DNA of 64,000 nt. It comes from Crambe crambe. Taxonomy: Eukaryota; Porifera; Demospongiae; Poecilosclerida; Crambeidae. The translations under genes and the position numbers were made by a program. The notes under the pieces are model-generated. The model did no database searches and was not told where the DNA came from. It worked only from the letters and a program-made list of their open reading frames with translations. Positions 45,360-57,437 of this stretch are shown here, piece by piece (positions within the stretch are counted from its first letter, which is position 1; each line of letters begins with the position of its first letter). The DNA lies in the NCBI GenBank assembly GCA_963924555.1, contig CAWUPZ010000001.1:124001-188000 (forward strand). The letters run 5' to 3'.

Positions 45360-45715
45360 GTTCTGTCGGATTGGCTAAGTTGAAAGACAATGGGAAGTAT
45401 GAAGAGAAACGGGTTCAGCAAAGAAAGAAAAACAAGGACAAGTTGCCAAATTATTCGAATGGGTAGAAATTATAAGTTTTTGCAGAAACTCACCTATTGT
45501 CAAATGGCTTTGAAAAAAAACTACATCTGTAACAGAAGAGTATAAGAAGAAATTTGAACCTTGCTTAGTGCAAGAAATGATCTCAAGTGAAGAGAGTTCA
45601 GGTGAAGCTGAAGGAGAATTTATGGTATTACCTCCCCCATGGCGCAGTGGTCAACTAACAGAATTATTCCTTGGATTAGATCGGAAGCATAATAAGTGTG
45701 CAAGTAAATGAATGT
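45360..45715 (+). pseudogene. Fragment of a transposon-type ORF
   Basis: Plus-strand pieces read 'KDNGKYEEKRVQQRKKNKDK' (about 45375-45440) and then 'EEYKKKFEPCLVQEMISSEE', 'GEFMVLPPPWRSGQLTELFL' (about 45535-45690), in different frames. The second piece recalls an acidic 'M-SSEE ... LPWRS ... LD-K' segment seen in uncharacterised invertebrate transposon proteins. This is from memory and weak. It is broken. Confidence 0.35.
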
Positions 45716-46540
45716 CCTTTTCCTGTAAACAGGGTATGCTGTCTGATTGACCAAAGCCTCCAGACTGGTTCTTTGTTTTTTTTCAAACTAAGCTTCGTTA
45801 GAAATTCCTGTGCTAATTATTCTGGTATGTGATTCATGATTTATTATTGATTTGTTATGAAAGATACATTAATAAACTTTAAACTTTCATTGAGTGAAAT
45901 CTCATGAGAAACATTAAGAATACAATGGTATTTCATCCCATGGAAACTTTAGATTTCATGATTATGCAACACGCCGTGTCATTTAGCATAAGAAACATAA
46001 GTTTCCTTAAATAGATTTTTTTTTGTGAATCCCGAGGTAGAAACCCCTAGCTCCTGCAAGGGACCGAATGCAGCGAGCGTTAGGTGTACGGGACATACTA
46101 TTCAAGCACAATTGTGCACCCTACCCTATAACTTATAAATAGCTATAATAAGCACAAATAACATGTGCTGCATGCTGCTCTACTTGGTATGTCGGTTACA
46201 CTTGAAATAATTTTTTGCGTGGTGTGGTTGCATTCAGACTGTGCGAAGCTGGGTTATCGAGGTTGAAGGAAGAGGTTCTGACAGCATTCCTGTCTGTTTT
46301 TGTCGTCTTTCCAACTGGATATCATTATGGACGCTATGATATTTCATTCCCCATAGCTACAGTATATACCCTTTACTTGTTAAACTATAGAATTTTTACA
46401 CAAATTAATGTAAATTAATAAGCAAATAGAACAAACAAACAAAAAAATAACACTAATTAGCTAAAAGTCTTATAGTTCAATATACTGAAAAGGTAGCTAT
46501 AATTATACATTTAACTGAGAAGTTGGGAATTTCTTAGCAA
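45716..46540. other. Intergenic stretch 3' of the ZU5-peptidase gene
   Basis: No gene is seen. The sequence is AT-rich, with A/T runs near 46018 and 46440 that could serve 3' processing of the minus-strand gene ending at 46542. Confidence 0.45.
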
Positions 46541-46541
46541 C

Positions 46542-49500
46542 TTAATTAAACGTTTTCAAAATTGATGAACGCTCCATTTGAAGGAAGCCAGGTACTTTTA
46601 TCACTTTTCTTTCATCATTGGGATCTATAGCTTTTAAGATATTCCTTTTCTGCTGAAGAAGAGTTTCACACTGGTTATCCCCCCATTCCTTGTCACAATC
46701 CCTAGCATGCTGCATTATCAAGCATATCAATCCAGCAATGGCTGGTGCTGCAAATGAAGATCCACTAACATCTTGTACTAGTTTGTGTGGAGTATGTGAG
46801 CGTTGAGTTGTTGTCTTCTTACAATAACAAGGAGCTCGTACTTCTCCATAACAGTATAGATTCACATCTTTTTTAGTCCTAGTATGCTTTGAAAAATCTC
46901 CACGTTGATCCAGGCTCCCAATGCTTATGACTTCATCAAGTTGAGCTGGAAATTCCATTTCACGTGTTGTATTTGCACTATTACTAGCAGTAGCCAATAC
47001 ATGTGTGCCTTTCCGTCGAATTTCCTGTATCCTATCAATGATTTTTCCCCGCAAAGTGCGAATATTGTCAGAAATTTCTTGACCACACTCAAAACGACTT
47101 TGGTCACCTGCTCGCAGAGACATTGACACAACATCAACTTTTTCTTCTCTATTAATCATATCCAGTGCATATTCCAAGTATTGGTAAGTACCTTCTGGAT
47201 CATATGTTGGAATTGTAAATATCTTCAATTGAGCATCTGGAGCCACTCCACCAGGATATTCCACAGTATCAAGGTTTCTGTCATGAAAGACGATTCCATT
47301 AAATCCCTTTCCAGCAGCTATTCCAGCCACTGCAGTTGCATGGCAATGGCCAGATTGACCACTATCAGAGGGCCGTGTTAACAATCCACTCGCATCTTTT
47401 TCCAGTAACTTATCCATTAGGCATTTATCTTTCTTATATATGCAGCAACAACTGACTTTCACATCTTTCATTGCCTGGTTGGGATAATACCCATCATCAA
47501 TTAATGCCATACTTGATTCTTCTCCCCTCTTCTCTTTAGGAATGTCCTTCAACCCCAAAAGATTGTATGTGAATGGGAAAGGACCAGCTTTACATGCTGT
47601 CAGATGATTAATATTGAGACATTCAAATGTGCATTCATGTGTGGGTTGTTGTTGTTGTTGGTGGCCTGTAAATAGATTAATCTCACATGAATTTCCACTG
47701 TCAGTACTTCCTGAGCTAGTTATGCCCCTTTTTTGCTTACTGAGATTTGATAACAGCATTGCAAACCAAGTTCACATTCAAGGTGTGAAGATGCTAGTAC
47801 GTAGCTAGCTAATGACTTCATGGTGTTTTCTATTGAACTGATAAAATAATCTGCTGACAGTTATATTGATCAAGCTATAGCTTCAAGATATGCTATAACA
47901 GCTACGTTAACAAATAGCTATTCATAATCCAGCATATGTCAATATGCTTAATTGCTTAGAAATAGCTACCTCTTTAATTATTCTCTCTATGCTGACAAGT
48001 AAAGTAAAGCCTTTATAGCTACGTACTAGCTATAGCTGCTTTATAGCTGGCAGAGTGTAAATGTGGGTGGAAAACTTTTATAGCTATTATTTTTGCACTG
48101 TATGTCACATGACCTATGCTAGTCTAGTAGTTTCAACCTTTGTGGGCGAGAAAGGAAAAAGGTATCTAAACCAATACATGTTCATTGCAAGGAAAAAGAT
48201 GTTGTTAGCGAAGAAAATTAGAGAAATTGCCTTATCCATTTGATGTATACTGAAGGCTACACAGATTGTTACAGCTAGCTATATCCAAGCAAGCTAATAC
48301 AAAAAAAAAAGAGGAAGGAATAAGAAAATACATAAGTTGCTTGCAAAGACTGGCTGAAGTAAAAATGAGTGTTACAGTAAAAAGGTGTCCAGCTGTCCAG
48401 TCATGCATAATTATAGCTACATGTAATAATATATTATGCTAACCTCCAATGGGATTATCAATAATCAATGCTAAGAAATCACGTGGTGGGTTTGCTCCAA
48501 TAAGCTTCAGTTTAAAATATAGATCTTTAGGAGAACTTTGATCGCATTCAAGACGTAGCTTGCACAAAGGTGGATGTTGTGATGTAGCATCAAATTGGTC
48601 CACTTCACTCTTCTTTATCTAATAGTATTAATAGTGTATTAGTTATTATTAGATACTGGAATCCTATACTTACCATTGGATGCTTCAGTGGTGCTATAAT
48701 CCATCCCAATTGTATTTCTTTTCTATCAGTTATATCAAGTTCAATACTTTCATCAGAAAATTCCACAATCTCATCATTAAGTGATGTAATATTATGTGGC
48801 ATAAATTTTTTTTTCAGTAGCTATAAAGGATGAATTGACATCTTTAATAATCAACTTTTTAACTAATTATTTTTACATACCATTTCAGAAACTCCATGAT
48901 CCTTCAAAATTGCAAAATAAATTTCCCAGTTGTAATGACCACTACTGCAGTAGTAGAGATAAGCACAATACCTGTTTGCAGGGCTAGGAGGATATCTACT
49001 GCCGAGAATAGCATGATCTATGTTTGAAGGGCTATGGGGTTCCACAGATGACCCACTTGTAAATAATGATGCCACACACATGTATATACGACGTTGAATT
49101 GGCGTTATTATTTTCCCATAATATAGATTAAATATTCCACCATCCAGTTTTTGGAACTTGAATGGAGGTTCATGATCATAACTACCAGCAAAAATGAGAT
49201 TATCTGAGACATGAGAGAAATGCTCGAACTCCACCTTGACAGATTTCAAGGAGCAGGAAGAAGAGTTCTCTATGCTGAAGATTCCACTCATAAGCTCCAT
49301 GCCATCAGGAAATTCAACTTTACCAGAAATAGCAGCTTTTATATTCAAAACACATTCTTTCTGTCCAGGGGGTAAGGCACTTCTTGGAATGTACATCCTG
49401 AAACCATAGCCTCTCCAGATTTCATAGATGGGTTCTTGTTTGTAAGGAACAGATATTTCTCCGATGACATCAAATCCTATTGCCAAAATGAATAATAAAA

Positions 49501-49629
49501 TCAAATAGTAGCTATAGCTACCCAACCCCACCAACTATTTCTCTTATCACAGTATGCTTCTTCAACTTGAACTTGAAAACCATAGTCCCCTCCATTAAAA
49601 TTATGCTTAAATCTATGAAATTTGATCAC
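46542..49629 (-). CDS. ZU5-like region fused to a subtilisin-family (S8) peptidase, 5' end missing
   Basis: Predicted exons (minus, GT-AG): 49536-49629, 48881-49476, 48674-48820, 48444-48618, 46542-47665. Phases match at every junction, giving 2136 bp and 711 aa to the stop. Residues about 32-150 are ZU5-like ('GYGFRMYIPRSALPPGQ', 'GKVEFPDGMELMSGIFSIE'). Residues 338-711 are an S8 peptidase: Asp at 394 or 395 (ALIDDGYY), His446 (HATAVAG for the usual HGTHVAG), oxyanion Asn in 'ATASNSANT', and Ser in 'GSSFAAPAIAGL' (usual GTSMAAP). The triad is present, so the domain may be active. There is no signal peptide in the part seen, so it is probably intracellular. Upstream exons were not found; a fold-back repeat begins 10 bp beyond the first exon. 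The join across the 778-bp last intron (47666-48443) is inferred; alternatively the last exon is a separate gene starting at Met 47759. Confidence 0.72.
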
Positions 49630-49639
49630 CTGAAATTAT

Positions 49640-50450
49640 AACAAGTGAAATGAAAAAAGATGTAGGGATGACCACTGCTCAAAAAAGTAAGGAAACAAGA
49701 AAGATGGAAATGGGATCAATCTTTGTTCTGTATATCCAGCCAACAATCCCTAAATATACGTCGGGTAGCTTCAGATTATAGTGTAGTAATGTACGTATAT
49801 GTAGGGATTGTTGGCTGGATATACAGAACAAACCATTTCCATCCTTCTTGTTTCCTTACTTTTTTGAGCAGTGGTCATCCCTACATCTTTTTTCATTTCA
49901 CAAAATGCTTTTTCCCTTACTTGTTCCTGGTCTTTTTTCCTCTCTTTTATGGTTTTAGCTATGTATAGAGTTCATTCTTCTATGTGTATGCAGGGACAGA
50001 TGAAAGAAGAATAGTTCTCCAATAGTTCTCCAGCATACCAGCCCAATCATTATCAACGAGTCAAGGTGTTGTGTTATTGTTGAGCTATACTTGGAGGTCA
50101 AAGGAAGATGCTGAAATAGAGTCTACCGTCGTGAATCTAAATCCCTGAGTCGATACAGTAGTCTATCATCATTATCTAGAGCTAGCTAGCTAGAGACAGC
50201 TGAGTAATATTATAATTTCGAATAATTGGATATCAAATACATGCGCATGCGTATTATAGAAAAGATGGCTGAATTAGTCGAGTGCTGTGCTCCATAGTGT
50301 CTCCTTTTTCATCGACTCTTTCAAGGATCAACGAGTAGAAGAGATCGTAGTTGGTAGAATTTGGAGTGGATTTATCCAGAAATCATAGCTGTAGCTTGAG
50401 TGGTTCGAGAGATATGGTTGTCTAAGAATAATAATAATAATAATAATAAA
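49640..50450 (+). mobile_element. Compound repeat unit 1 with fold-back head
   Basis: The fold-back element (49640-49930) is followed by a non-coding middle: 'gtgtatgcagggacagatga', 'catgcgcatgcgtattatag', 'ccatagtgtctcctttttca', 'gagagatatggttgtctaag'. It ends in an (ATA/AAT) microsatellite at 50425-50452. The next unit starts inside that microsatellite. There is no coding content. Confidence 0.85.
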
Positions 50451-51751
50451 ATAAGGGAAAAAGCATTTCGTGAAATGAAAAAAAGATGTAGGGATGACCA
50501 CTGCTCAAAAAAGTAAGGAAACAAGAAGGATGGAAATGGGATCAATCTTTGTTCTGTATATCCAGCCAACAATCCCTACATATACACACATTACTACACT
50601 ATAATCTGAAGTTACCTGACGTATATGTAGGGATTGTTGGCTGGATATACAGAACAAAGATTGATCCCATTTCCATCCTTCTTGTTTCCTTACTTTTTTG
50701 AGCAGTGGTCATCCCTACATCTTTTTTTCATTTCACGAAATGCTTTTTCCCTTACTTGTTCCTGGTCTTTTTTCCTCTCTTTTATGGTTTTAGCTATGAT
50801 TAGAGTTCATTCTTCTATGTGTATGCAGGGACAGATGAAAGAAGTTCTCCAATAGCATACCAGCCCAATCATTTATCGAGTCAAGGTGTTGTGTTGTTGA
50901 GCCATACTTGGAGGTCGAAGATGCTGAAATATAGTCTACCTTGGTGAATCTAAATCCCCGAATCGATACAGTAGTCTATCATCAGCTAGAGCTAGCTAGC
51001 TAGAGACAGCTGAGTAACATTATGATTTCGAATAATTGGATATTCAAATACATGCGCATGCGTATTATAGAAAAGATGGCTTCCTAATTGAATTAGTCGA
51101 GTGCTGTGCTCCATAGTGTCTCCTTTTTCATCGACTCTTTCGAGGATCAACGAGTAGAAAAGATCGTAGTTCGTAGAATTTGGAGTGGATTTGTCCAGAA
51201 ATCATAGCTGTAGCTTGAGTGGTTCGAGAGATATGGTTGTCTAAGAAGAATAATAAGAAGAATAATAATAATAATAGAGAAGAAGAAGAATATAGCGATT
51301 TACCTGCTTGCCGTATTTCTGAAACGGTAAGCTCCCTGGTCCTGAAACTTGGTCTGCACATTGTAGTAGGCTCTAGTAGGCTGGATAATCATTCACAGTA
51401 GCTTTTGTTGGGTCTAAGTGGGGGAACTGGAATTTCACTTTTGTATTAGTCTATAGGCGGCGCGCGCGGCCGTCCGAGTCATCCCTACATAGAGAGTGCT
51501 ACCGCACTCTCTGATAATAATAATAATAAAGAAGAAGAAGAATCCAGCGATTTACTTGCTTGCCGTATTTCTGAAACGGTAAGCTCCCTGGTCCTGAAAC
51601 TTGGTCTGCACATTGTAGTAGGCTCTAGTAGGCTGGATAATCATTCACAGTAGCTTTTGTTAGGTCTAAGTGGGGGAACTAGAATTTCACTTTTGTATTA
51701 GTCTATAGGCGGTGCGCACGGCTGTCAGAGTCATCCTACCGCACTCTCTGA
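50450..51751 (+). mobile_element. Compound repeat unit 2 with hairpin end and an extra 3' module
   Basis: A second copy of unit 1, shifted by about 820 bp (fold-back head 50450-50762, middle 50800-51240), followed by an (AAG/AAT) microsatellite and the 3' module 51298-51513. That module ends 'catccctacat' plus the stem 'agagagtgc/gcactctct' at 51491-51512. A further module copy follows at 51549-51751 with a damaged stem. The full order head-middle-microsatellite-module-hairpin equals the insertion at 60997-61976. Confidence 0.85.
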
Positions 51752-52600
51752 TTCTTACAGTTGCTGTAAACTAATAGCAGGTGATTGTAGTGTGCCAAAT
51801 TCAAGACTTCTGTAAATCCTATCATTTGAAAGTTTCCAGCCATAATAGTACATGAGTAGCTAAAGAAAAAAATTTACTGTACAGTGGGATAATTTTGGTG
51901 GGGAAAAAAGTTTGGTAATTTTGGTAATTAGTCTCTCTATCGAAATTTTTCTCTATCAATTTTTTTTCTAAATAAAGCCACTACACATAGAGTTGTTCTT
52001 TTCATTCGTACATCATTCAGCATTAACTATGGCACTTAATCCAGTTGGCTGATAACTTACCTAACCTTCTGGTCCACTTTCTTCTTAAATTCCATCAATT
52101 GAAAAGTTGCTATGATCGTGAAGAGGGCTATATACCTGAAGAAATGAAGGCCAAAATAGGCAAGTATGCAAGCCAAGTGAAAATGGAGATTCAGCAGCTG
52201 TGAAGTCTGTAGATATTATTGCACATGCGCTAAAATAATCGTACCATGCCGAATAAAAGACTACCGTCCTTTGGTGATTAACGAAATATTTTATCTCCGA
52301 AAAAAAACAACAACAAAAAACCCTCTGTACAGTATTCTAAACAAAACAGGCAAGTAGCCAAAAAAGTTCTTCAACAAGAGAGCCTACCCGCTAATTTCAA
52401 TGACTGCACCCATATCACCCAACTACTCTATCCCTACTTCATTCACATGCATGAGTGCTCATAGGGAGACCTACCTCAAAAGAGAAAGCTCACTTGTAAG
52501 TAGTTCAATCAATCATTACAACACCCTGGGTGACAGCAAATAATGGTATGAGAGTAAAAACATTTCTTCTAAATGAAAGAGTGATGTAGGCTACTTCGCC
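51752..52600. other. Gene-poor spacer
   Basis: No intact gene. A short plus-strand stretch near 52128-52200 ('YIPEEMKAKIGKYASQ') may be a remnant of a transposon-type protein. An element-like end ('gtaaaaacatttcttctaaa' then 'gtgatgtagg') lies at 52553-52590. Confidence 0.4.
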
Positions 52601-54768
52601 GGATCGATGCCCCCACAATTTGTCAGGAGTTGCTCACTATCTTCTCGCATTATGGATTACCCAAGCAGATCTTATCAGACAGAGGATTGAATTTTCTGGC
52701 AAGAGTGACACAGGAGCTATTGAGGAAGTTAGACATTGCACCAGCCCGTACCATCCCCAGTCAAATGGAATGCTTGAAAGATTCCACTCTACCCTAAAAC
52801 AGATGCTCAGAAAGACATGTCCAGAGATCAGAGAATGGGACACCTGGATCCCATATCTACTGTTTGCTTACAGAGAAACCCCCCACAGCACAACAGGGTT
52901 TAGCCCATTTGAGCTTATGTTCGGTCGTGATATTCGAGGACTGTTGACAGTGCTAAAGGAACAGTGGCAGCTACAGGAGAGTCTCCCATAGCCAGTGGTG
53001 GAATTTGTGATGAAGACCCAGGAGAGATTGATGGAAACATGGAGACAGAGAAAAGAAAGAAGACCAAGATGAAACAGTGGTATGACAAGAGTGCACGTGA
53101 TGACCCTCCAGTATTAGTACTGCTCCCAGAGGATTCAACTGGGATGAAGGCTCAATGGCATGGACCTTAAGCCAACACCTTTGTCATACAGATGTCTACA
53201 CCCAGTCGAGGAAGGAAAATCAGATAGTTTCACAGAAACTTATTGAAAAGATATGTTCAACCATCTGAGGTTCTACAAGTTATAATCACTGATGAGGAAA
53301 AAGGAGAAATTGACCAGCTGGAGTTGATAAACCCACTTCAGAGAGACCCCAACAAGGACCAACCCAAATCGGAGAGACCATATCTAAATCAGCAACAACA
53401 GAAGCAGCTAGGAGAGTTACTAGGACAGTATGAAGATGTTTTCTCAGAGGAGCCAGGGAGTTCAAGCATTGCAACACATCACATCAGGACCGGAGAAGTG
53501 AACCCCATTCATCAACACCCATACCGTATACCAGCGAAATGGCAGAAGGCGCTTGAGGAGGAAGTGAACCAGCTTCTGTCAAAGGGACTCATCTCTAAAT
53601 CAGAGAACCCATCCGGAAGAAAGATAATAGCCTCTGAATGCGTGTGGACTTCAGAAAACTCAACACTGTAACAGCAGATGATGTTTACCCAATCCGCAGG
53701 ATCGAAGAAATAATTGATACACTGGCAGAAGCACAGTACATCTCAACGATAGACCTAACTAGGGGTTATTATCAGATTCCCATCACAAAAGAAGACAGAT
53801 GCAAAACAGCTTTCATAACCCCAGCAGGCAAATTTGAGTTCAACAGGATGCCATTTAGCCTCAAAGGGGCACCTGCGACATTCCAGAGGGCCATGGACAA
53901 TCTTTTGATGGATTGCCGGTTGTTCGCAGCATCTTACATAGACGACATTATTATCTTTAGCAAGTCTTGGGAGCAGCACCTGGACCATCTCAAAGAGGTC
54001 TTACAGACAAGCAGGATTAACAGCAAAGATGAGAAAATGTATATTGGCAGCCCATTCCTAGGACATGTGGTTGGAAGAAGTAGAGTTCATCCGGAAAGAG
54101 CCAAAATTGCAGCAGTTCAAGAGTTTGCACGACCCAGGACAAAGAAAGATATCCGGAGTTTCCTTGATTTAGCAGGATATTACAGGCGTTTCCTGCCAGA
54201 GTTCTCATCAACGTCAGCAGTGCTATCAGACCTGACAAGAAAAGACTCCACTGTGTTTGATTGTGCTGAGATGTTTGAGGGCTCCATGGTCTGTTACCAC
54301 CGTGAATTTATTTCCTAGGAGGTACACTTCAAAAATTTTGATAGCATTCGCCACTGCCAAGCATTCCTGTTCCGTTGCCATATAGCGCTGTTCTCTGGGC
54401 AAAAACTTTCTGGAGTAAAATGCTATCGGTTTCAGGGCACCTCGTTTGTCTTCTTGGCTGAGGGCTGCACCTACACCTCTGTTAAGTGCATCAGTATGTA
54501 AGGTGAAGGGCTTGTTTGGGTCTGTGGTTTCATAGTATCGGTTCCTCTGCTAACTGAGCCTTGATGTTGTCAAATGCTTTCTGGTGAGAATGTGTCCATG
54601 TAATTTTGTCCGGCTGGCCAGAGTAACAAGATGGGCACTAGCTCTACAGCCCTGTGAATATACAGTACAACACCGACCTGGAATAATGGAAATGCTGATG
54701 GATTATCCAGACAAGCATGGGAACAAGAGGATACCACCCAAGGCTCTGCCCCCAAGAAGGAGGGAGGG
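52600..54768 (+). mobile_element. LTR-retroelement (Ty3/gypsy) fossil with integrase before reverse transcriptase
   Basis: An old, broken element. Parts in order on the plus strand: integrase core end (52730-52960, 'YHPQSNGMLERFHSTLKQML', 'TTGFSPFELMFGR'); integrase C-terminal region (53070-53260, 'FHRNLLKRYVQP'); RT N-terminal region (53390-53600, 'YEDVFSEEPG', 'HPYRIPAKW'); RT core (53640-54240, 'VDFRKLN', 'STIDLTRGYYQIP', 'AATYIDD'-type box read as 'ASYIDDIIIF', 'RSFLDLAGYYRRFLP'). RNase H-like remnants lie near 54.3-54.7 kb in mixed orientation. Integrase ahead of RT is the order of Gmr1-like Ty3/gypsy elements, but rearrangement is also possible. It has several breaks and is not functional. 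Confidence 0.8.
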
Positions 54769-55022
54769 GTGTCAGGGACCTCCTTCCATGGACCCAGAGG
54801 CCCCTAACTACATTCAATCATCACACCTTAGTTTATAATTTTTGTGTCACGTCATCACACCTGAGTTCATAATTTTTTTTGTGCCATGTCATGCTAGTGA
54901 TTAATTAGTTTTTTGATTCATGCCAGTTTTTTCCAGTTGAGTTGTGTGGTAGCTAGTTGAAGCTAGAAAAAATTGTTAGTTTTCCTTGCATTTATACTGC
55001 GTCGTTGATGGAACTTCCAACA
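54769..55022 (+). repeat. Probable 3' LTR of the 52.6-kb fossil
   Basis: It follows a purine tract ('aagaaggagggagggg'), starts 'TGTCAGGGACC' and may end at 'cttccaaca'. No matching 5' LTR is visible in the window, so the boundaries are tentative. Confidence 0.5.
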
Positions 55023-57437
55023 GATGGCCCCTAACACAATTGGAGAACTCATGGTGAATCGATGATAGCTATAATGGTTAGCTAGTACACAGCTCGCATG
55101 AACGACGCACACACATTATTTATTTTGCACGATTTCAGATTCCGTCAAATTAAATACCGTCATTGGTATTTTTATGAGGAAATTGTATAATATAATTCCC
55201 GTCAATATTTCTGGTTATACGGTACTATGAGTTTCAGTTTCACCAAAATTAATGTATCCTCATTGATATCCAATTTTCCTCTGAGACCATGCATGCATAA
55301 TTATGATGTTGGTGGCCACATCTTTGTTCTCATCACTTTGCCACTTTGTGGGGAGAGCCACAACTTTATCTAAACCATCTGAAGTGATCAATGCAGAAAG
55401 TTAGGGTTTGCATGGTAGCTAATAAATCTGGATAAATTGAACACTGGTTAGGTGTACGGTAGGCCGCAAAAAAAAAGTTCCCGTTCCGTCCACGTAGGAC
55501 TGGCGTTGAACGCCTTGACCGTTGCAGTTTCTACACAGTCCCTCGTGCGTTTAATTTTCTACACCGTTATAACATCAAGCGTTGCACGCCTGTTCAACAT
55601 TCATGAAGAAACGGTAAGAAGCATAGCCATGTACGTACGTAGGTGAAAAAACGTTATTACAAAACGTAGCCTTAAGCCTAAAAGCTTATAGAACTATGCG
55701 TAGCTATCTCTCTAGGCTGACTAGCTATCTCTCTAAGCTGACTAGCTTATGTTGGCACTAGAGCTAGCTAGCTACGTAGCTAGTTCTGCACTTACAGCTA
55801 GCTATAGCATACACCACCCTGATGTTCTAGTGTCAGATTTCCAGTGTGATGAAACTTTACAGACACGATGAAGGCAGAAGAAATTTACCACCACTAGCAT
55901 GCACAAGTCGATATCTAGCTACGTAGAGCTCAAGGCCTTCCTCGGAGACTGCCTGCAGGTCATCTCGCTGTCGATCTGCTGCTGATGAACGTTTTTGCTG
56001 GAATTGCTGCGTGCTTTCATACCATAAAAACGTTTAGTAATTTCGAACTCAACTACGTACGTTTAATTTGGCCGTTCAATGCAAACGCCTGCTTTGCGTT
56101 CATAAAGCGTTCGCACACGGTTTTTTTTACAACGCTTGAGCGTTCTACGGACGTTGTACGGCAACGCAACAGGAACCTTTTTATGATGAAGACCGTATGA
56201 ATGCCATTCCTCATGTTGTGCACATTAGGGGATTTGACTTGATTGTCAAATAATTGTATGACTGAAAGCATGCTAGCTAGCTATATGGGTGTAAGGTCAG
56301 CCAAGCCCAGCATTCTGGTCCACTTTTAGTGATTCCCCACTATCATGATTACTGGCTTTGTCATGCATGGTCTCGGATATGATTGAGGGAGTCATGGGAC
56401 AAAAAGATCTGTCCTGATTGTCAATTTTCATCATAAGGAGTCCACATAACCCTGTCAGTACTTATGCCATGGAGAGCAAAGCATGCACCCACCAAAGACT
56501 CGATTTATAATACATGATCATGGACAAAGATTGAGTGTCCTGATTGTTTCAAAGATCAATATTGAGGAGGTTAAACTAATAAATCTAATAACCAAGACCA
56601 ATGTAAGGTTTAAACATACATAGACCTATCTGAGTAGAGTTGCAGCACCTAGCATATTCAACCCCTGGCATTTACACTATTCTTTCAGCTCCTTGATGCT
56701 CAAACTTCTAAGAGAAGAGAGAGAGACCAAGATCAGTTGGTACATAAAGAGCAACATGTAAGGCACCAGAAACTGCAGTAAGTCTAACTAGGCTGACAAA
56801 GCAAAATGCTCAAGGTGGCGAGCAACAAGCGAGGTGCCAAAGACTAGTCCCACTGAAATTGCTAGAGGAAGATAGGCACAGCTTATAGGCTAGCTTAGCT
56901 ACCCTAAATTGGGAAGTTGTTCATTAGATAATAATTCAGGTTTACAATTTTTATTTTCATTGTTACAGCTTACTTGTAATTACTACAAGTAAATGCAAAA
57001 AATTTCTTCGAAATAAAAATGTGAAGTAGGGATGCTATTATAACTGCAGCTTCATTATGAAAATCAAGTACTGCAGCATCGAAGCAGTATGGCCCAAAAA
57101 TCTAGCTGGAATATGTATTATAACTGCATGCAAGAGAGTGAACTTAGTGAAGTGACCCTTACCCATCATCAAGTACGAGATACTATTCCTACTTATGATC
57201 CTTGTGCATGTTGCCTTGTGAACTAGTTATTATAGATTATTTTTTGTTGGTTTTGTTTTTAACCCTTGCGAAGACCATTGTCAGTCCCTAAGGCGAAGCC
57301 AAGATAACTCTGTATAGACTTGACCACTTTAAGACTTCAAGTGGTTAGTACAGGATCAAGTATCGGTTTTCAATGAGCTGTTGTAGCCAGCGAGATTGTG
57401 TCTGTTATCCCATTATCTGTTAACCTTTTCCTCACAG
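55023..57437. other. Gene-poor stretch upstream of the second transposase
   Basis: No convincing gene. 55450-56200 is rich in CGTT/AACG words with several short inverted pairs (for example 'ggcgttgaacgcc' near 55503) and may be a decayed TIR element. An element end of the TGTAGGGAT group ('tgcaaaaaatttcttcgaaa' then 'gtgaagtagggatgc') lies at 56992-57036. An upstream exon of the transposase gene is expected here but I could not identify it. Confidence 0.4.
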
